This document shows, in pieces, positions 1 to 8,613 of a stretch of DNA of 20,772 nt (its first letter is position 1; each line of letters begins with the position of its first letter). The stretch covers positions 1-20,772 of the forward strand of contig CAVAUD010000026.1 in assembly GCA_963591565.1 (NCBI GenBank). The letters run 5' to 3'. This DNA is from Paratractidigestivibacter sp963591565. GTDB taxonomy: Bacteria; Actinomycetota; Coriobacteriia; Coriobacteriales; Atopobiaceae. Under the pieces are notes generated by a model. That model ran no database searches and was not told the DNA's origin. It was given only the letters and a program-made list of their open reading frames with translations. The translations under genes and the position numbers were made by a program.

Positions 1-124
1 GGCCGGTGAACTCGGGGTACTTGGTGCCGCGCACGCGGAAGGCGTTCTTGCCCCAGGGCTCGATGCGCAGGGTCTCGGCCTGTCGGCGCAGCTCAAAGAC
101 GCCGTTCTCGAAAGAGGTCTTCAT
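1..124 (-). CDS. GH31 family alpha-glycosidase (alpha-xylosidase candidate), N-terminal fragment
   Basis: The first 41 codons of a minus-strand gene start at ATG 124-122 and run off the left edge. The peptide opens MKTSFENGVFELRRQAETLR and continues with an IEPWGKNAFRVRGT stretch. This resembles the N-terminal beta-sandwich of GH31 TIM-barrel alpha-glycosidases, in which ETLRIEPWG...LRVR is a recurrent opening. The catalytic barrel lies outside the window, so specificity cannot be read. With a GH42 galactosidase, a cellodextrin phosphorylase and xylose catabolic genes in the same cluster, alpha-xylosidase is the natural guess; alpha-glucosidase is the main alternative. The gene follows the transporter ATPase with a 58-base gap that contains a 14-bp palindrome, so it may have its own promoter or operator as well as operon read-through. 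Confidence 0.65.
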   Translation of the reverse strand, partial: MKTSFENGVFELRRQAETLRIEPWGKNAFRVRGTKYPEFTG

Positions 125-150
125 GCGATTCCAATCTGTGGAGACGAGAG

Positions 151-164
151 GTACAACGTTGTAC
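151..164. promoter_or_regulatory. 14-bp perfect palindrome, operator-like, upstream of the GH31 gene
   Basis: GTACAACGTTGTAC is a perfect 14-bp palindrome centred on CG, lying 26 bases before the GH31 start codon. LacI-family operators are typically palindromes with a central CG and flanking AA/TT, so this looks like a transcription factor site. It matches the operator found elsewhere in this cluster at only 9 of 14 positions, so a different LacI-type regulator could be the binder. Confidence 0.45.
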
Positions 165-182
165 TGAGAAGAACGAAAAGCG

Positions 183-1376
<1,194 letters not shown>

Positions 1377-1454
1377 GTCAAACGCTCCTTAACTGCTTTG
1401 ACCTTGCCTTTGTTTACGGGTAGAAGTGCCGGTGCGCCGGCCGTTGGGTGCGCC

Positions 1455-3428
1455 TTAGACCCACTGGCCCTCGCCGGTCGCGATCTTGACCTCGAGGGGC
1501 TGCAGGGAAACGCGGGCGCCCTGGTAGAAGAACGTGTGGTTCCTCAGGGTGTTGTTGAAGAAGAACCTGAACTCGCCGCCCTCCCCGGACCTCGTGGAGC
1601 TCTCGACGCCGCCGGGCAGGTTCTCGATGAACTCGACGCCGGCCAGGCGAAGCTCGCTCACCAAAAGCGCGCGGTGGAAGCTCTTGTCGCCGACGGTGCC
1701 CACGTAAGAGCAGGTACCGGCGCCGTAGTCGTTGCGGCAGGCGGCGGGCATGCCCGCGTAGTAGCGCTGGTCGTACTCGGCGATGGCGCGGGCGCCGTCG
1801 AGCTCCAGCAGGTCGCACCACACGCCGATGTTGTGGACGTTGCCGTTGGAGTCGCGCACGGTCTGGACGGCCTCGCCGATGGCGTCGCTTTCCAGCACGC
1901 GGCAGCCGCAGAGCTCGGCGAACTTGCCGGGCAGGTACTCCCCCACCGTGCAGTTGCCGTTGGCGTCCTTCGCCCCGGCGCGGGCGCCCAGGATCGCGTG
2001 TCCGCCCGCGGCCACGTAGGCCTTGAGCTTGTCGACAAACGCGTCGCTGGTCACGGCATACGCGGGCACGATCACGAGCTTGTGCTTGGCCGGGTCCAGG
2101 CGCTCGGCGTCGCTCACCACGTCGCAGTTCACGCCCAGGCCCATGAGGGTGTCGTGGTAGAGGCGCGCCTGCTTCCAGTAGTCGAAGCCGCGGCTCTGCG
2201 TCTGGTTGGAAAAGTTGTAGTTTTGATCCGGCGAGAAGACCAGGGCGACCTGCGACTCGACGCTCGTCTTGTCCAGGCCCTCGATCTTGGCCAGGCGCCC
2301 GGCCAGAAGCTCGAGCTCCTTCAGGCGACGGTTGGGCTTGTTGTCGTGGTCGAGAAGACCGAAGCAGTACATCTCGGCCCCGGTGGACGCCGTGCGCCAC
2401 CTAAAGAAGTTGAGCATGTCGGCCCCGTGGGCCACGGCCTGCAGGCCATAGCCCTCGAGCATTCCCGGCTCCATGGCGCGGGTCGTGGGCATCCAGCAGC
2501 CCATGGGCCCGCCGAGCTGCTCCATGACCCAGAAGTTCTGGTTCTTCCAGCCGCGCACCATGTCGAGCGCGAAGGCGTTGGAGTAGACCTCGTTGGGATC
2601 GTCGGGGATCTCGAGCGGCGGGTAGTTGTCGTAGGAGGCGACGTCTAGGCCCTCGAACTCCTGGTAGAAGTCCTGCACGTGCAGGCCGAAGCAGGCGTTG
2701 GTGGTCACGACGGCATCGGGGTCGTACTCGCGGATCAGCGCCGCCTGGAAGTCCACGTACTCGGCCGTGGTCGCCGAGCAAAAGCGCTCGTAGTCCAGCA
2801 TGTAGGCCGGGTTGAACCAGTCGGACTTGTTGACCCAGGCGGTGTTGAAGCACTCGATCTGCGACCAGTCGGAGTACTCGCCGCTCCACACGACGGTTCC
2901 CCAGTCGCGGTTGAGCTGCTCGAGCGTGCCGTGCTTCTCTCGGCAAAACTCCTGGAAGCGCTTGCGGCACGAGGGGCAGGTGCAGTGGTTGGACTCGACC
3001 TCGTTGTCGATCTGCCACGCTAAGATCTCGGGCCGGCCGGCGTAGCGCTCGGCCATCTTGCGCACGATCTTCTCGGCATAGGCGCGAAAGACGGGCGAGG
3101 TCTGGCAGCGGTGGCCACGGATGCCCAGGTGGGTGCGCTGCCCGTCGCGCTCGCACTGGACGGTCTCGGGGTGGGCGGTGTAGAGCCACAGGGGCGCGCA
3201 GTTGGTGGGGGTGCCCAGGATGACCTTCATGCCGTGGGCGGCGATGAGCTCGATGGCGTCGTCGAGCCACGCGAAGTCGTAGGCGCCCTCGGCGGGCTCC
3301 ATGCGGCTCCAGGCGAACTCGCCCACGCGCACGGCATGAACGCCCAGCTCGGCCATGGCGCGCACGTCGTCCTCCCACAGGGAGCGGTCCCAGTGCTCGG
3401 GGTAGTAGTCAACAGCGATCTTGATCAT
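1455..3428 (-). CDS. GH42 beta-galactosidase
   Basis: This retaining beta-galactosidase is probably cytoplasmic, since no signal peptide is seen. The 657-residue length is normal for GH42. The N-terminus DYYPEHW and the VRVGEFAWSRMEP segment are typical of the family barrel. The acid/base glutamate is E143 in WQIDNEVE, and the nucleophile is E303 in FWVMEQLGG. C108, C149, C151 and C154 reproduce the four-cysteine zinc cluster seen in GH42 structures. The trimerisation domain (about 385-595) and small C-terminal beta domain follow. The start lies 12 bases after the DUF624 stop, so the two are co-transcribed; AAGGA precedes the ATG. GH42 enzymes cleave beta-1,3/1,4/1,6-galactosides and sometimes alpha-L-arabinopyranosides. 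In this cluster the enzyme may remove galactose from imported xyloglucan-type oligosaccharides, but linkage specificity cannot be read from the sequence. Confidence 0.93.
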   Translation of the reverse strand: MIKIAVDYYPEHWDRSLWEDDVRAMAELGVHAVRVGEFAWSRMEPAEGAYDFAWLDDAIELIAAHGMKVILGTPTNCAPLWLYTAHPETVQCERDGQRTHLGIRGHRCQTSPVFRAYAEKIVRKMAERYAGRPEILAWQIDNEVESNHCTCPSCRKRFQEFCREKHGTLEQLNRDWGTVVWSGEYSDWSQIECFNTAWVNKSDWFNPAYMLDYERFCSATTAEYVDFQAALIREYDPDAVVTTNACFGLHVQDFYQEFEGLDVASYDNYPPLEIPDDPNEVYSNAFALDMVRGWKNQNFWVMEQLGGPMGCWMPTTRAMEPGMLEGYGLQAVAHGADMLNFFRWRTASTGAEMYCFGLLDHDNKPNRRLKELELLAGRLAKIEGLDKTSVESQVALVFSPDQNYNFSNQTQSRGFDYWKQARLYHDTLMGLGVNCDVVSDAERLDPAKHKLVIVPAYAVTSDAFVDKLKAYVAAGGHAILGARAGAKDANGNCTVGEYLPGKFAELCGCRVLESDAIGEAVQTVRDSNGNVHNIGVWCDLLELDGARAIAEYDQRYYAGMPAACRNDYGAGTCSYVGTVGDKSFHRALLVSELRLAGVEFIENLPGGVESSTRSGEGGEFRFFFNNTLRNHTFFYQGARVSLQPLEVKIATGEGQWV

Positions 3429-3440
3429 GCGAGAAAGTCC

Positions 3441-4097
3441 TTACCAGTCTCGTTCGCTCGATACGGTGATTCCGTCGTCCGCCGCCGGGTTTGCCTCGAG
3501 CTGGCGGAAGATCGGCATCGCGACCTGCGCCGTCGTGTAGACGGCCAGCGCGGGCGCGAAGAAGAGGCCGGCGTAGGTGAGCACCGGGGCCGTGAAGCCA
3601 AAGATGAGAACCTGAAGACCCAGCACACCCATCAAAAGCAGGGTCTTCCCAAAGAAGCGCACGCAAATGAGGCGAGAGTTGCGCATCTGCCGCACCAGGC
3701 CGTTCTCGTAGCGGGCCTCGAGGGCAAAGACGTACACGAAGTGGACGAAGGCGAGAAGCCCCACGGCAAAGGCCAGGATGAGAAAACCCACCGGGTTGTC
3801 CGGCAGCTTCTCGAAGAGCTGCCAGCTCATCCAGGCGCTCCAGACGCAGGCGAGAAGCGCCAGCGTGAGGACGACGCCGTGCCTGAGGTTGGCCACCCAG
3901 GCGCTCCAGAACGCCCGGGTGATGCCAATGTCCTCGCGATCCTCGGCCATCTTGAGGAGAACGGAGAAGGCCGCGGTCACGGAGGCGCCGGCCGTCACGA
4001 CGGGGATACACCCAACCACCAGCCAAAAGTTGATGATGAGCAGGTTCGTCGCCTTGATCCCCGCTTGGATAAGCGGCGAGTCGACCGTGATCTTCAT
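3441..4097 (-). CDS. DUF624 / YesL-family integral membrane protein
   Basis: This 218-residue membrane protein has about five hydrophobic segments (roughly 17-46, 73-92, 103-125, 150-170 and 172-190). It opens with the LLIINFWLVVGCIPVVTAG type of motif that marks DUF624 (YesL) proteins. That family is repeatedly found beside LplABC/YesOPQ-type oligosaccharide importers and glycosidases in Gram-positive bacteria, and its biochemical role is unknown. It sits between the solute-binding protein gene (60 bases upstream) and GH42 (12 bases downstream), as expected for an accessory of the import system. No catalytic motif is visible. The family call rests on the N-terminal motif, topology, size and neighbourhood. 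Confidence 0.85.
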   Translation of the reverse strand: MKITVDSPLIQAGIKATNLLIINFWLVVGCIPVVTAGASVTAAFSVLLKMAEDREDIGITRAFWSAWVANLRHGVVLTLALLACVWSAWMSWQLFEKLPDNPVGFLILAFAVGLLAFVHFVYVFALEARYENGLVRQMRNSRLICVRFFGKTLLLMGVLGLQVLIFGFTAPVLTYAGLFFAPALAVYTTAQVAMPIFRQLEANPAADDGITVSSERDW

Positions 4098-4157
4098 GCG
4101 CGTCTCTCCCCTCTTAGGTCGCGTTACCCGTGCCGCGCGCGGGCTTGCCGTAGGCCT

Positions 4158-5915
4158 TTACTTCTCCTGCAGGCCAAAGCGGCGGGAGGCCTCGGACTCG
4201 CACCAGGCGACGCAGTCGTCGTAGCCGTAGCCGGCGCAGGTGGACTGCATGTCCTTGACCAGGCTCGCGAACTCGGCGTCGTCCTTGGCGTAGATGGCCT
4301 TCCAGGAGCCTTCCTTGATGGTCTTGATGACCTGCTGCCAGGTGAGCTCGAGCTCGGAGCTGCGGGTGCCCAGGGCAAAGTTGGCGGCCGGGATCACCGT
4401 GTAGTTGACCGAGTTGAGGTACTCCCACTGGCTCTTGGCGCCGGTGACCTCGCGCCAGTCCTTCTCGGCGTCGTTCTGCGCATCGACGATGTTGGAGGCC
4501 CAGGTGCCCTGGTAGAAGCAGTCGTCGGTGGCCTCGGGGTTCTTGGCGCCGTTGGCCCAGGTGGTGTTGTTGATCTGCAGGCTGCCGTCGTTGTAGGTGC
4601 CGGAAAGCGTGTAGGTCTTGCCGGTCTTGGGCGAGGTCCACTCGGTGCCGGAAAGGTCGGTCGTCGGGTCCTCGAAGCACTTCTTGCCCAGCTCGGTGAA
4701 GACGGTGTTGCCGCTCTCGTCGTAGTCCCACATGAGGCCCTTAAGGCCGTAGAGGTTGGTGAGGGCGCCCTCGGGGGTGTAGAGCCAGTTGATGAGCTGC
4801 ATCACGCGCTCGGGGGCGTCGCACAGCTCGCCGATCGACCAGATGCGGCCCTGGCCCATGGTCGAGAGGCCCTGGACGATGACGGAGGCGTCGCTCGGCA
4901 CCAAGGGGAGCATGATCTTGCCGTCGGCGATGTGCTCGTCGTTGTTGTAGGCGGTGGCGCCGGCGAAGTCGAAGATGGAGAAGAGCACGTTGCCGTTGCG
5001 GACCTTGGTGATCATCTCGTCGTAGGTCTGGGTCATGGAGTCGGGGTCGACCAGGCCGTCGCGGTAGAGCTTGTTCACGAACTTGAGGGCCGCCATGTAG
5101 GGGCCGTCGTCAGAAAGCGCGTCCATGAACTTGCCGGTCGAGGAGTCGTAAAGGCCGATGCCCAGCTCGTCGTAGCCGTAGTAGGCGCTCGCCAGGCCCT
5201 TGACGTACATGACCATCTCGGCGTCCCAGTCGGGCCAGATGGACATCGCGTAGGTCGGCTTGCCGTCGTCTCCGGTGGGGCAGGCGGCCTGCATGTCCTT
5301 GAAAACGGCCTCGAGGTCGTCCAGGGACTTCACCGCGGGGTGGCCGAGCTTCTGGTAGAGGTCCCAGCGCAGGCCCCAGTTGTAGATAAAGAGGTCGTGC
5401 TCGCCCTTCTCGTTGGTCACGTTGTTGCCGATGCCGTGGATCTTGCCGTCGGAGTTGAGCTCCTTGTTGGCGTCGAGGGCCTTCTGGAAGTACTTCTTGA
5501 GGTCGGCGCCCTCGGAGTCCAGGGTCTTGTCCTCGTCCCAGTCAAAGAGCTTGCCCTGGTCGACGGCCGACTGGTAGTCGGTGCCGTTGGTGCCCCAGAT
5601 GACGAGGTCGCCCAAATCGCCGTTCTCCATGCGGGTCTGGTAGGCGCCGTTGGTGTCGGGCACGACGGTGGCGGTCAGGTTGAAGTAGTCCTTGAGAAGC
5701 GTGGCGCCCCAGCCCACCTGGTCGCCCGACCAGTTGGCGGTCTGCGAGAAGACCGTGATGGCCAGCTCGTCGGCCGCGACGTCGGAGGTGGAGTCCGAGC
5801 CGGAGTTGCTGGAGCTCGAGTTGGAGGAGCCGCAGCCGGCGAGGAAGGCGACCGGGGCGGTGGCGCCCAGCAGCTTGGCGAAGCTCCTGCGGCTCAGGAC
5901 GTGATCTGCGTTCAT
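4158..5915 (-). CDS. Extracellular sugar-binding lipoprotein of an ABC importer (LplA type, Tat-exported)
   Basis: This is a 585-residue solute-binding protein that captures the transported oligosaccharide outside the membrane. The leader contains SRRSFAK (residues 8-14), a good match to the twin-arginine consensus. It is followed by a hydrophobic stretch and the lipobox LAGC with C28 as the lipidated cysteine. Residues 29-46 are a Ser/Asn/Asp-rich linker to the mature domain. The large size (most sugar-binding proteins are 400-450 residues) and downstream position relative to LplB/LplC permeases match the LplA/YtcQ group that handles bulky oligosaccharides. AAAGGAG precedes the ATG. A GC-rich hairpin (6004-6040) and a 15-bp palindrome (5977-5991) lie in the 140-base gap before it, consistent with separate tuning of its expression. 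The exact ligand cannot be read. Confidence 0.92.
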   Translation of the reverse strand: MNADHVLSRRSFAKLLGATAPVAFLAGCGSSNSSSSNSGSDSTSDVAADELAITVFSQTANWSGDQVGWGATLLKDYFNLTATVVPDTNGAYQTRMENGDLGDLVIWGTNGTDYQSAVDQGKLFDWDEDKTLDSEGADLKKYFQKALDANKELNSDGKIHGIGNNVTNEKGEHDLFIYNWGLRWDLYQKLGHPAVKSLDDLEAVFKDMQAACPTGDDGKPTYAMSIWPDWDAEMVMYVKGLASAYYGYDELGIGLYDSSTGKFMDALSDDGPYMAALKFVNKLYRDGLVDPDSMTQTYDEMITKVRNGNVLFSIFDFAGATAYNNDEHIADGKIMLPLVPSDASVIVQGLSTMGQGRIWSIGELCDAPERVMQLINWLYTPEGALTNLYGLKGLMWDYDESGNTVFTELGKKCFEDPTTDLSGTEWTSPKTGKTYTLSGTYNDGSLQINNTTWANGAKNPEATDDCFYQGTWASNIVDAQNDAEKDWREVTGAKSQWEYLNSVNYTVIPAANFALGTRSSELELTWQQVIKTIKEGSWKAIYAKDDAEFASLVKDMQSTCAGYGYDDCVAWCESEASRRFGLQEK

Positions 5916-5976
5916 GGTGTTTCTCCTTTAGGGAATAAGGGTTGTCTCGCCGAGAAATACAGGCGATGACGTGGTG

Positions 5977-5991
5977 TTTGTTTGAAACAAA
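5977..5991. promoter_or_regulatory. 15-bp palindrome TTTGTTTGAAACAAA upstream of the solute-binding protein gene
   Basis: A perfect inverted repeat (7-bp arms around one central G) lies 62 bases upstream of the binding-protein start codon. It is AT-rich in an otherwise very GC-rich gap. It could be an operator or a small RNA hairpin near the 5' end of the binding-protein mRNA; there is no independent support for either. Confidence 0.35.
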
Positions 5992-6003
5992 GCAGAACCG
6001 GGC

Positions 6004-6040
6004 GGCCCCGTGGGCGTGCGGCCGTCACGCCCGCCGGGCC
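6004..6040 (-). terminator. Nested GC-rich hairpin between permease and binding-protein genes
   Basis: Inner arms 6012-6018 and 6026-6032 (GGGCGTG / CACGCCC) pair perfectly around a 7-nt loop, and outer arms 6004-6008 and 6036-6040 (GGCCC / GGGCC) close around them. Read leftward it is followed by only a weak T-containing stretch (GCTTTGTTTC). It is therefore more likely an attenuator or mRNA-stabilising structure than a full terminator. Confidence 0.45.
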
Positions 6041-6055
6041 TTTGCGCGCAAGGGC

Positions 6056-6967
6056 CTAGCCCTTGACGGCGCCCAGCATGATGCCCTCTTCGAAGTAACG
6101 CTGCATGAAGGGGTAGACGAGCATGATCGGGATGATCGTGACCATGCTGATGGTGTACTTGATGACCTTGGTGTTCAAGGCCGCCGCGGCGGTGCCTCCG
6201 CCGGTGGTCATGGACGCCGCCAGGTTCGACGAGCTGTTGAGGTAGATCCACAGGCGGTGCTGCAGGGTATAGAGCTCGGGCGAGTTGGACATCAAGATCA
6301 AGGAGTCCTGCAGGGAGTTCCAGTTGGCCACGGCGCCAAAGACGGCGATGGTGGCCAGGATGGGCTTGGACAGCGGCAAGATGATCTTGGTGAACACCTG
6401 CATGACCGAGGCCCCGTCGATCGTGGCCGACTCCTCCAGCGAGGCCGGGATGGACTCGATGTAGGTCTTGACCAGGATGATGTTGTACGGCGAGACGAGC
6501 GCGGGCAGGATATAGCCCCAGAAGTTGTCGGTGAGGCCCAGGCCCAGCATGTTGAGGTACCAGGGGATCGTGCCCGCGTTGAAGTACATGGTCACGACGA
6601 GGAAGCGGTACCAGAAGCTGCGGTGCCACATCTCGCGCTTGGTGGTGAGATAGCCCGCGAAGGCCGAGATGACCACCATGAGCGAGGTCGCGATGACGGT
6701 GCGCGCGACGGTTACCACGACGGCGTTGCCGAAGTCGTTGACGTCCTTCAAGGCGATGTAGTTGTCGAAGTGGATGCCTTGGGGCAGAAGCGTGATCTGG
6801 TTTGCCGAGACGAGCGCGTTGTCCGAGATCGTGTTGATGAACAGGTAGTAGAACGGGAAGATGCACAGCAGGGTGAAGAGGGCGAACACCGCGACGTTGA
6901 TCACGTTGAAGGCCACGTCACCGGGGGTCTGCTTGTACTGGATTCCGCCGTTGACACGTTTTGCCAT
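6056..6967 (-). CDS. ABC transporter permease, LplC/YtcP type
   Basis: This is the second membrane subunit of the oligosaccharide importer (303 residues, normal for the family). It begins with a short cytoplasmic tail and a first transmembrane helix at about 20-44. The cytoplasmic EAA loop that docks the ATPase lies at 171-201 (ESIPASLEESATIDGAS followed by the ILPLSKP end). The C-terminus YFEEGIMLGAVKG is the highly conserved ending of LplC/YtcP permeases. The start lies 14 bases after the stop of the first permease, with GGGGGAGAAGG as ribosome binding site, so the two are translated from one mRNA. It should form a heterodimer with the upstream permease. Confidence 0.94.
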   Translation of the reverse strand: MAKRVNGGIQYKQTPGDVAFNVINVAVFALFTLLCIFPFYYLFINTISDNALVSANQITLLPQGIHFDNYIALKDVNDFGNAVVVTVARTVIATSLMVVISAFAGYLTTKREMWHRSFWYRFLVVTMYFNAGTIPWYLNMLGLGLTDNFWGYILPALVSPYNIILVKTYIESIPASLEESATIDGASVMQVFTKIILPLSKPILATIAVFGAVANWNSLQDSLILMSNSPELYTLQHRLWIYLNSSSNLAASMTTGGGTAAAALNTKVIKYTISMVTIIPIMLVYPFMQRYFEEGIMLGAVKG

Positions 6968-6981
6968 TTCCTTCTCCCCCC

Positions 6982-8478
6982 TTAAATGATGCTCTCGCCG
7001 CGAAGCTTCTTGGACGCGCCGTTGGCGGCGAAGAGAAGCACGACAGAGACGACGGACTTGAACATGCCGATGGCCGTGGACATGGGGATCTGGCCGTTGC
7101 CGATACCGAGGTTGTAGACATAGAGGTCCAAGACCTCAAGCGCGCCGGAGTTGGCCGCGTTGGAGAAGACCAGGTACTGCTCCATGCCGTTGGAAAGGAC
7201 GTTGGCGATGCTCATGAGGAGAAGGACAAAGAACGTGGGCATGAGCTGCGGGATGGTGACGTGGATCATCTTCTGGAAGCGGCCCGCGCCGTCGACCTCG
7301 GCGGCCTCGTAGAGACCCGGGTCGATGCCCGTGATCGAGCTGATGTAGATGATGGCCGACCAGCCGACGCCCTTCCACATGCCCCACAGCAGCATCTTGA
7401 GCCACATGTGCGAGCCGTCCATCAGGTAGTTGGTGTTGGCGGCGATGCCCAGGATGTTGTTGAGGAAGTTGTTGATGAAGCCGTCGGTCGAGAAGATCGC
7501 GATGGCGATGGCGTAGACGATCGACCAGCCCAGGAAGTTGGGGACCGTCGTGAAGTTCTGGACAAAGCGGCGGAAGCGCTTGGAGGGGACCTGCATGAGG
7601 AAGACGGCGAAGACCATCGGGATCCACGAGGTCAAGATGCCCAGGCCAGACATGGCCAGCGTGTTGGTCATCACACGGATGACGTCGCCGCGGGTCGTGT
7701 CGTTTTGGAACAAGATGGTGAACCACTTGAGGCCCACGAAGTTCTCGGCCGTCAGGTCGCCGCCGGCCGTGTAGTCGAAGAAGGCGTAGCGCCAGCCCCA
7801 CAACGGCAGGTAGCAGAAGAGAAACGCCAGGGCCAGGATCGGCACGAAGAGCAGGAACAGGTGGTACTTCTCCTGCATCTCCATCTTGTCCTCGACGGGC
7901 TCGGCATCGGCCTTCTCTTTGAAGAACAGGGCCACCGAGCAGGCGATCATTGCCACGACGAGAACCACGAAGAAGATGAAGGCGCCGGGCAGGCAGGCCG
8001 GGACCTTGTCGGAGGCGGCGCCGGCGATGGTGGCATAGACCGCGCCCACACCGGCCAGGCCCGCCGCCATGACGGCCGCGCCGATCACCGGGAACTTGAG
8101 GCCGCGGGTGCGCATGCGCTTGTTGCCGTAGGACATGCAGGCGCCCACGATGGCCACGACGATGCCGACGATGATGACCGCGCAGGCCACCTGCAGCATC
8201 GTGAAGGTGTCGCTGGTGACCGCGGTCTTCTTAAGGACGCGGTCGGGGATCTGGCTCACAAGCGAGTTGTGGTCGACGCAGGCGGTAAAGAGCGAAACGT
8301 TGCTGGAGATCGCGGTCGTGACCCTGGCGGGGTTCAGACCGGAGTAGAAAACCGAAGCGGCCGCCAACACCACGGCGACGCGCAGGACGTGATAGAGCGG
8401 GTTGTCCTGCATCGATGCCTTCTTGACCTGGCCTTCATTTGCCACGGTGGCCGCGCTTGCGGAATTCTTCATGTTCAC
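6982..8478 (-). CDS. ABC transporter permease, LplB type, with about 195-residue N-terminal membrane extension
   Basis: This is the first membrane subunit of the importer. The C-terminal 300 residues (from about 200) are a standard LplB/YtcP-partner permease, opening YHLFLLFVPILALAFLFCYLPL and carrying the EAA loop near 386-412 (YEAAEVDGAGRFQKMIH then TIPQL). The protein is 498 residues, whereas LplB is usually 300-320. The extra N-terminal part adds about four hydrophobic segments (roughly 31-48, 92-114, 130-153 and 162-186), ending in an acidic DAEPVEDKMEMQEK linker. No domain is recognised in it. ATG 8478 is preceded by GGGAGGG at good spacing and there is no stop between the extension and the permease, so the extension appears genuinely translated; an internal start near M199/M201 is a possible alternative product. 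Confidence 0.92.
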   Translation of the reverse strand: MNMKNSASAATVANEGQVKKASMQDNPLYHVLRVAVVLAAASVFYSGLNPARVTTAISSNVSLFTACVDHNSLVSQIPDRVLKKTAVTSDTFTMLQVACAVIIVGIVVAIVGACMSYGNKRMRTRGLKFPVIGAAVMAAGLAGVGAVYATIAGAASDKVPACLPGAFIFFVVLVVAMIACSVALFFKEKADAEPVEDKMEMQEKYHLFLLFVPILALAFLFCYLPLWGWRYAFFDYTAGGDLTAENFVGLKWFTILFQNDTTRGDVIRVMTNTLAMSGLGILTSWIPMVFAVFLMQVPSKRFRRFVQNFTTVPNFLGWSIVYAIAIAIFSTDGFINNFLNNILGIAANTNYLMDGSHMWLKMLLWGMWKGVGWSAIIYISSITGIDPGLYEAAEVDGAGRFQKMIHVTIPQLMPTFFVLLLMSIANVLSNGMEQYLVFSNAANSGALEVLDLYVYNLGIGNGQIPMSTAIGMFKSVVSVVLLFAANGASKKLRGESII

Positions 8479-8613
8479 CCTCCCATCTTTTGTTGCTAGA
8501 AACGAGTATGCCTAACCTTGCGTGCCCGTGTGTTGGTCTTACGGCCCGAAATCGGCGACGGGCGGGCCTTTCTCGGGTCTTTTGTCTGGGTCTTCTCCCC
8601 TCCTCGCTCGGCC

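Noticed and set aside
1431..1454. GGTGCGCC direct repeat between GH42 and the ATPase gene
   Set aside because: Only two 8-bp copies in GC-rich DNA; easily due to chance.
8530..8580. Terminator between GH94 and the first permease
   Set aside because: A GGCCCG/CGGGCC pairing exists, but the loop is long and no T-run follows leftward; not convincing enough to annotate.
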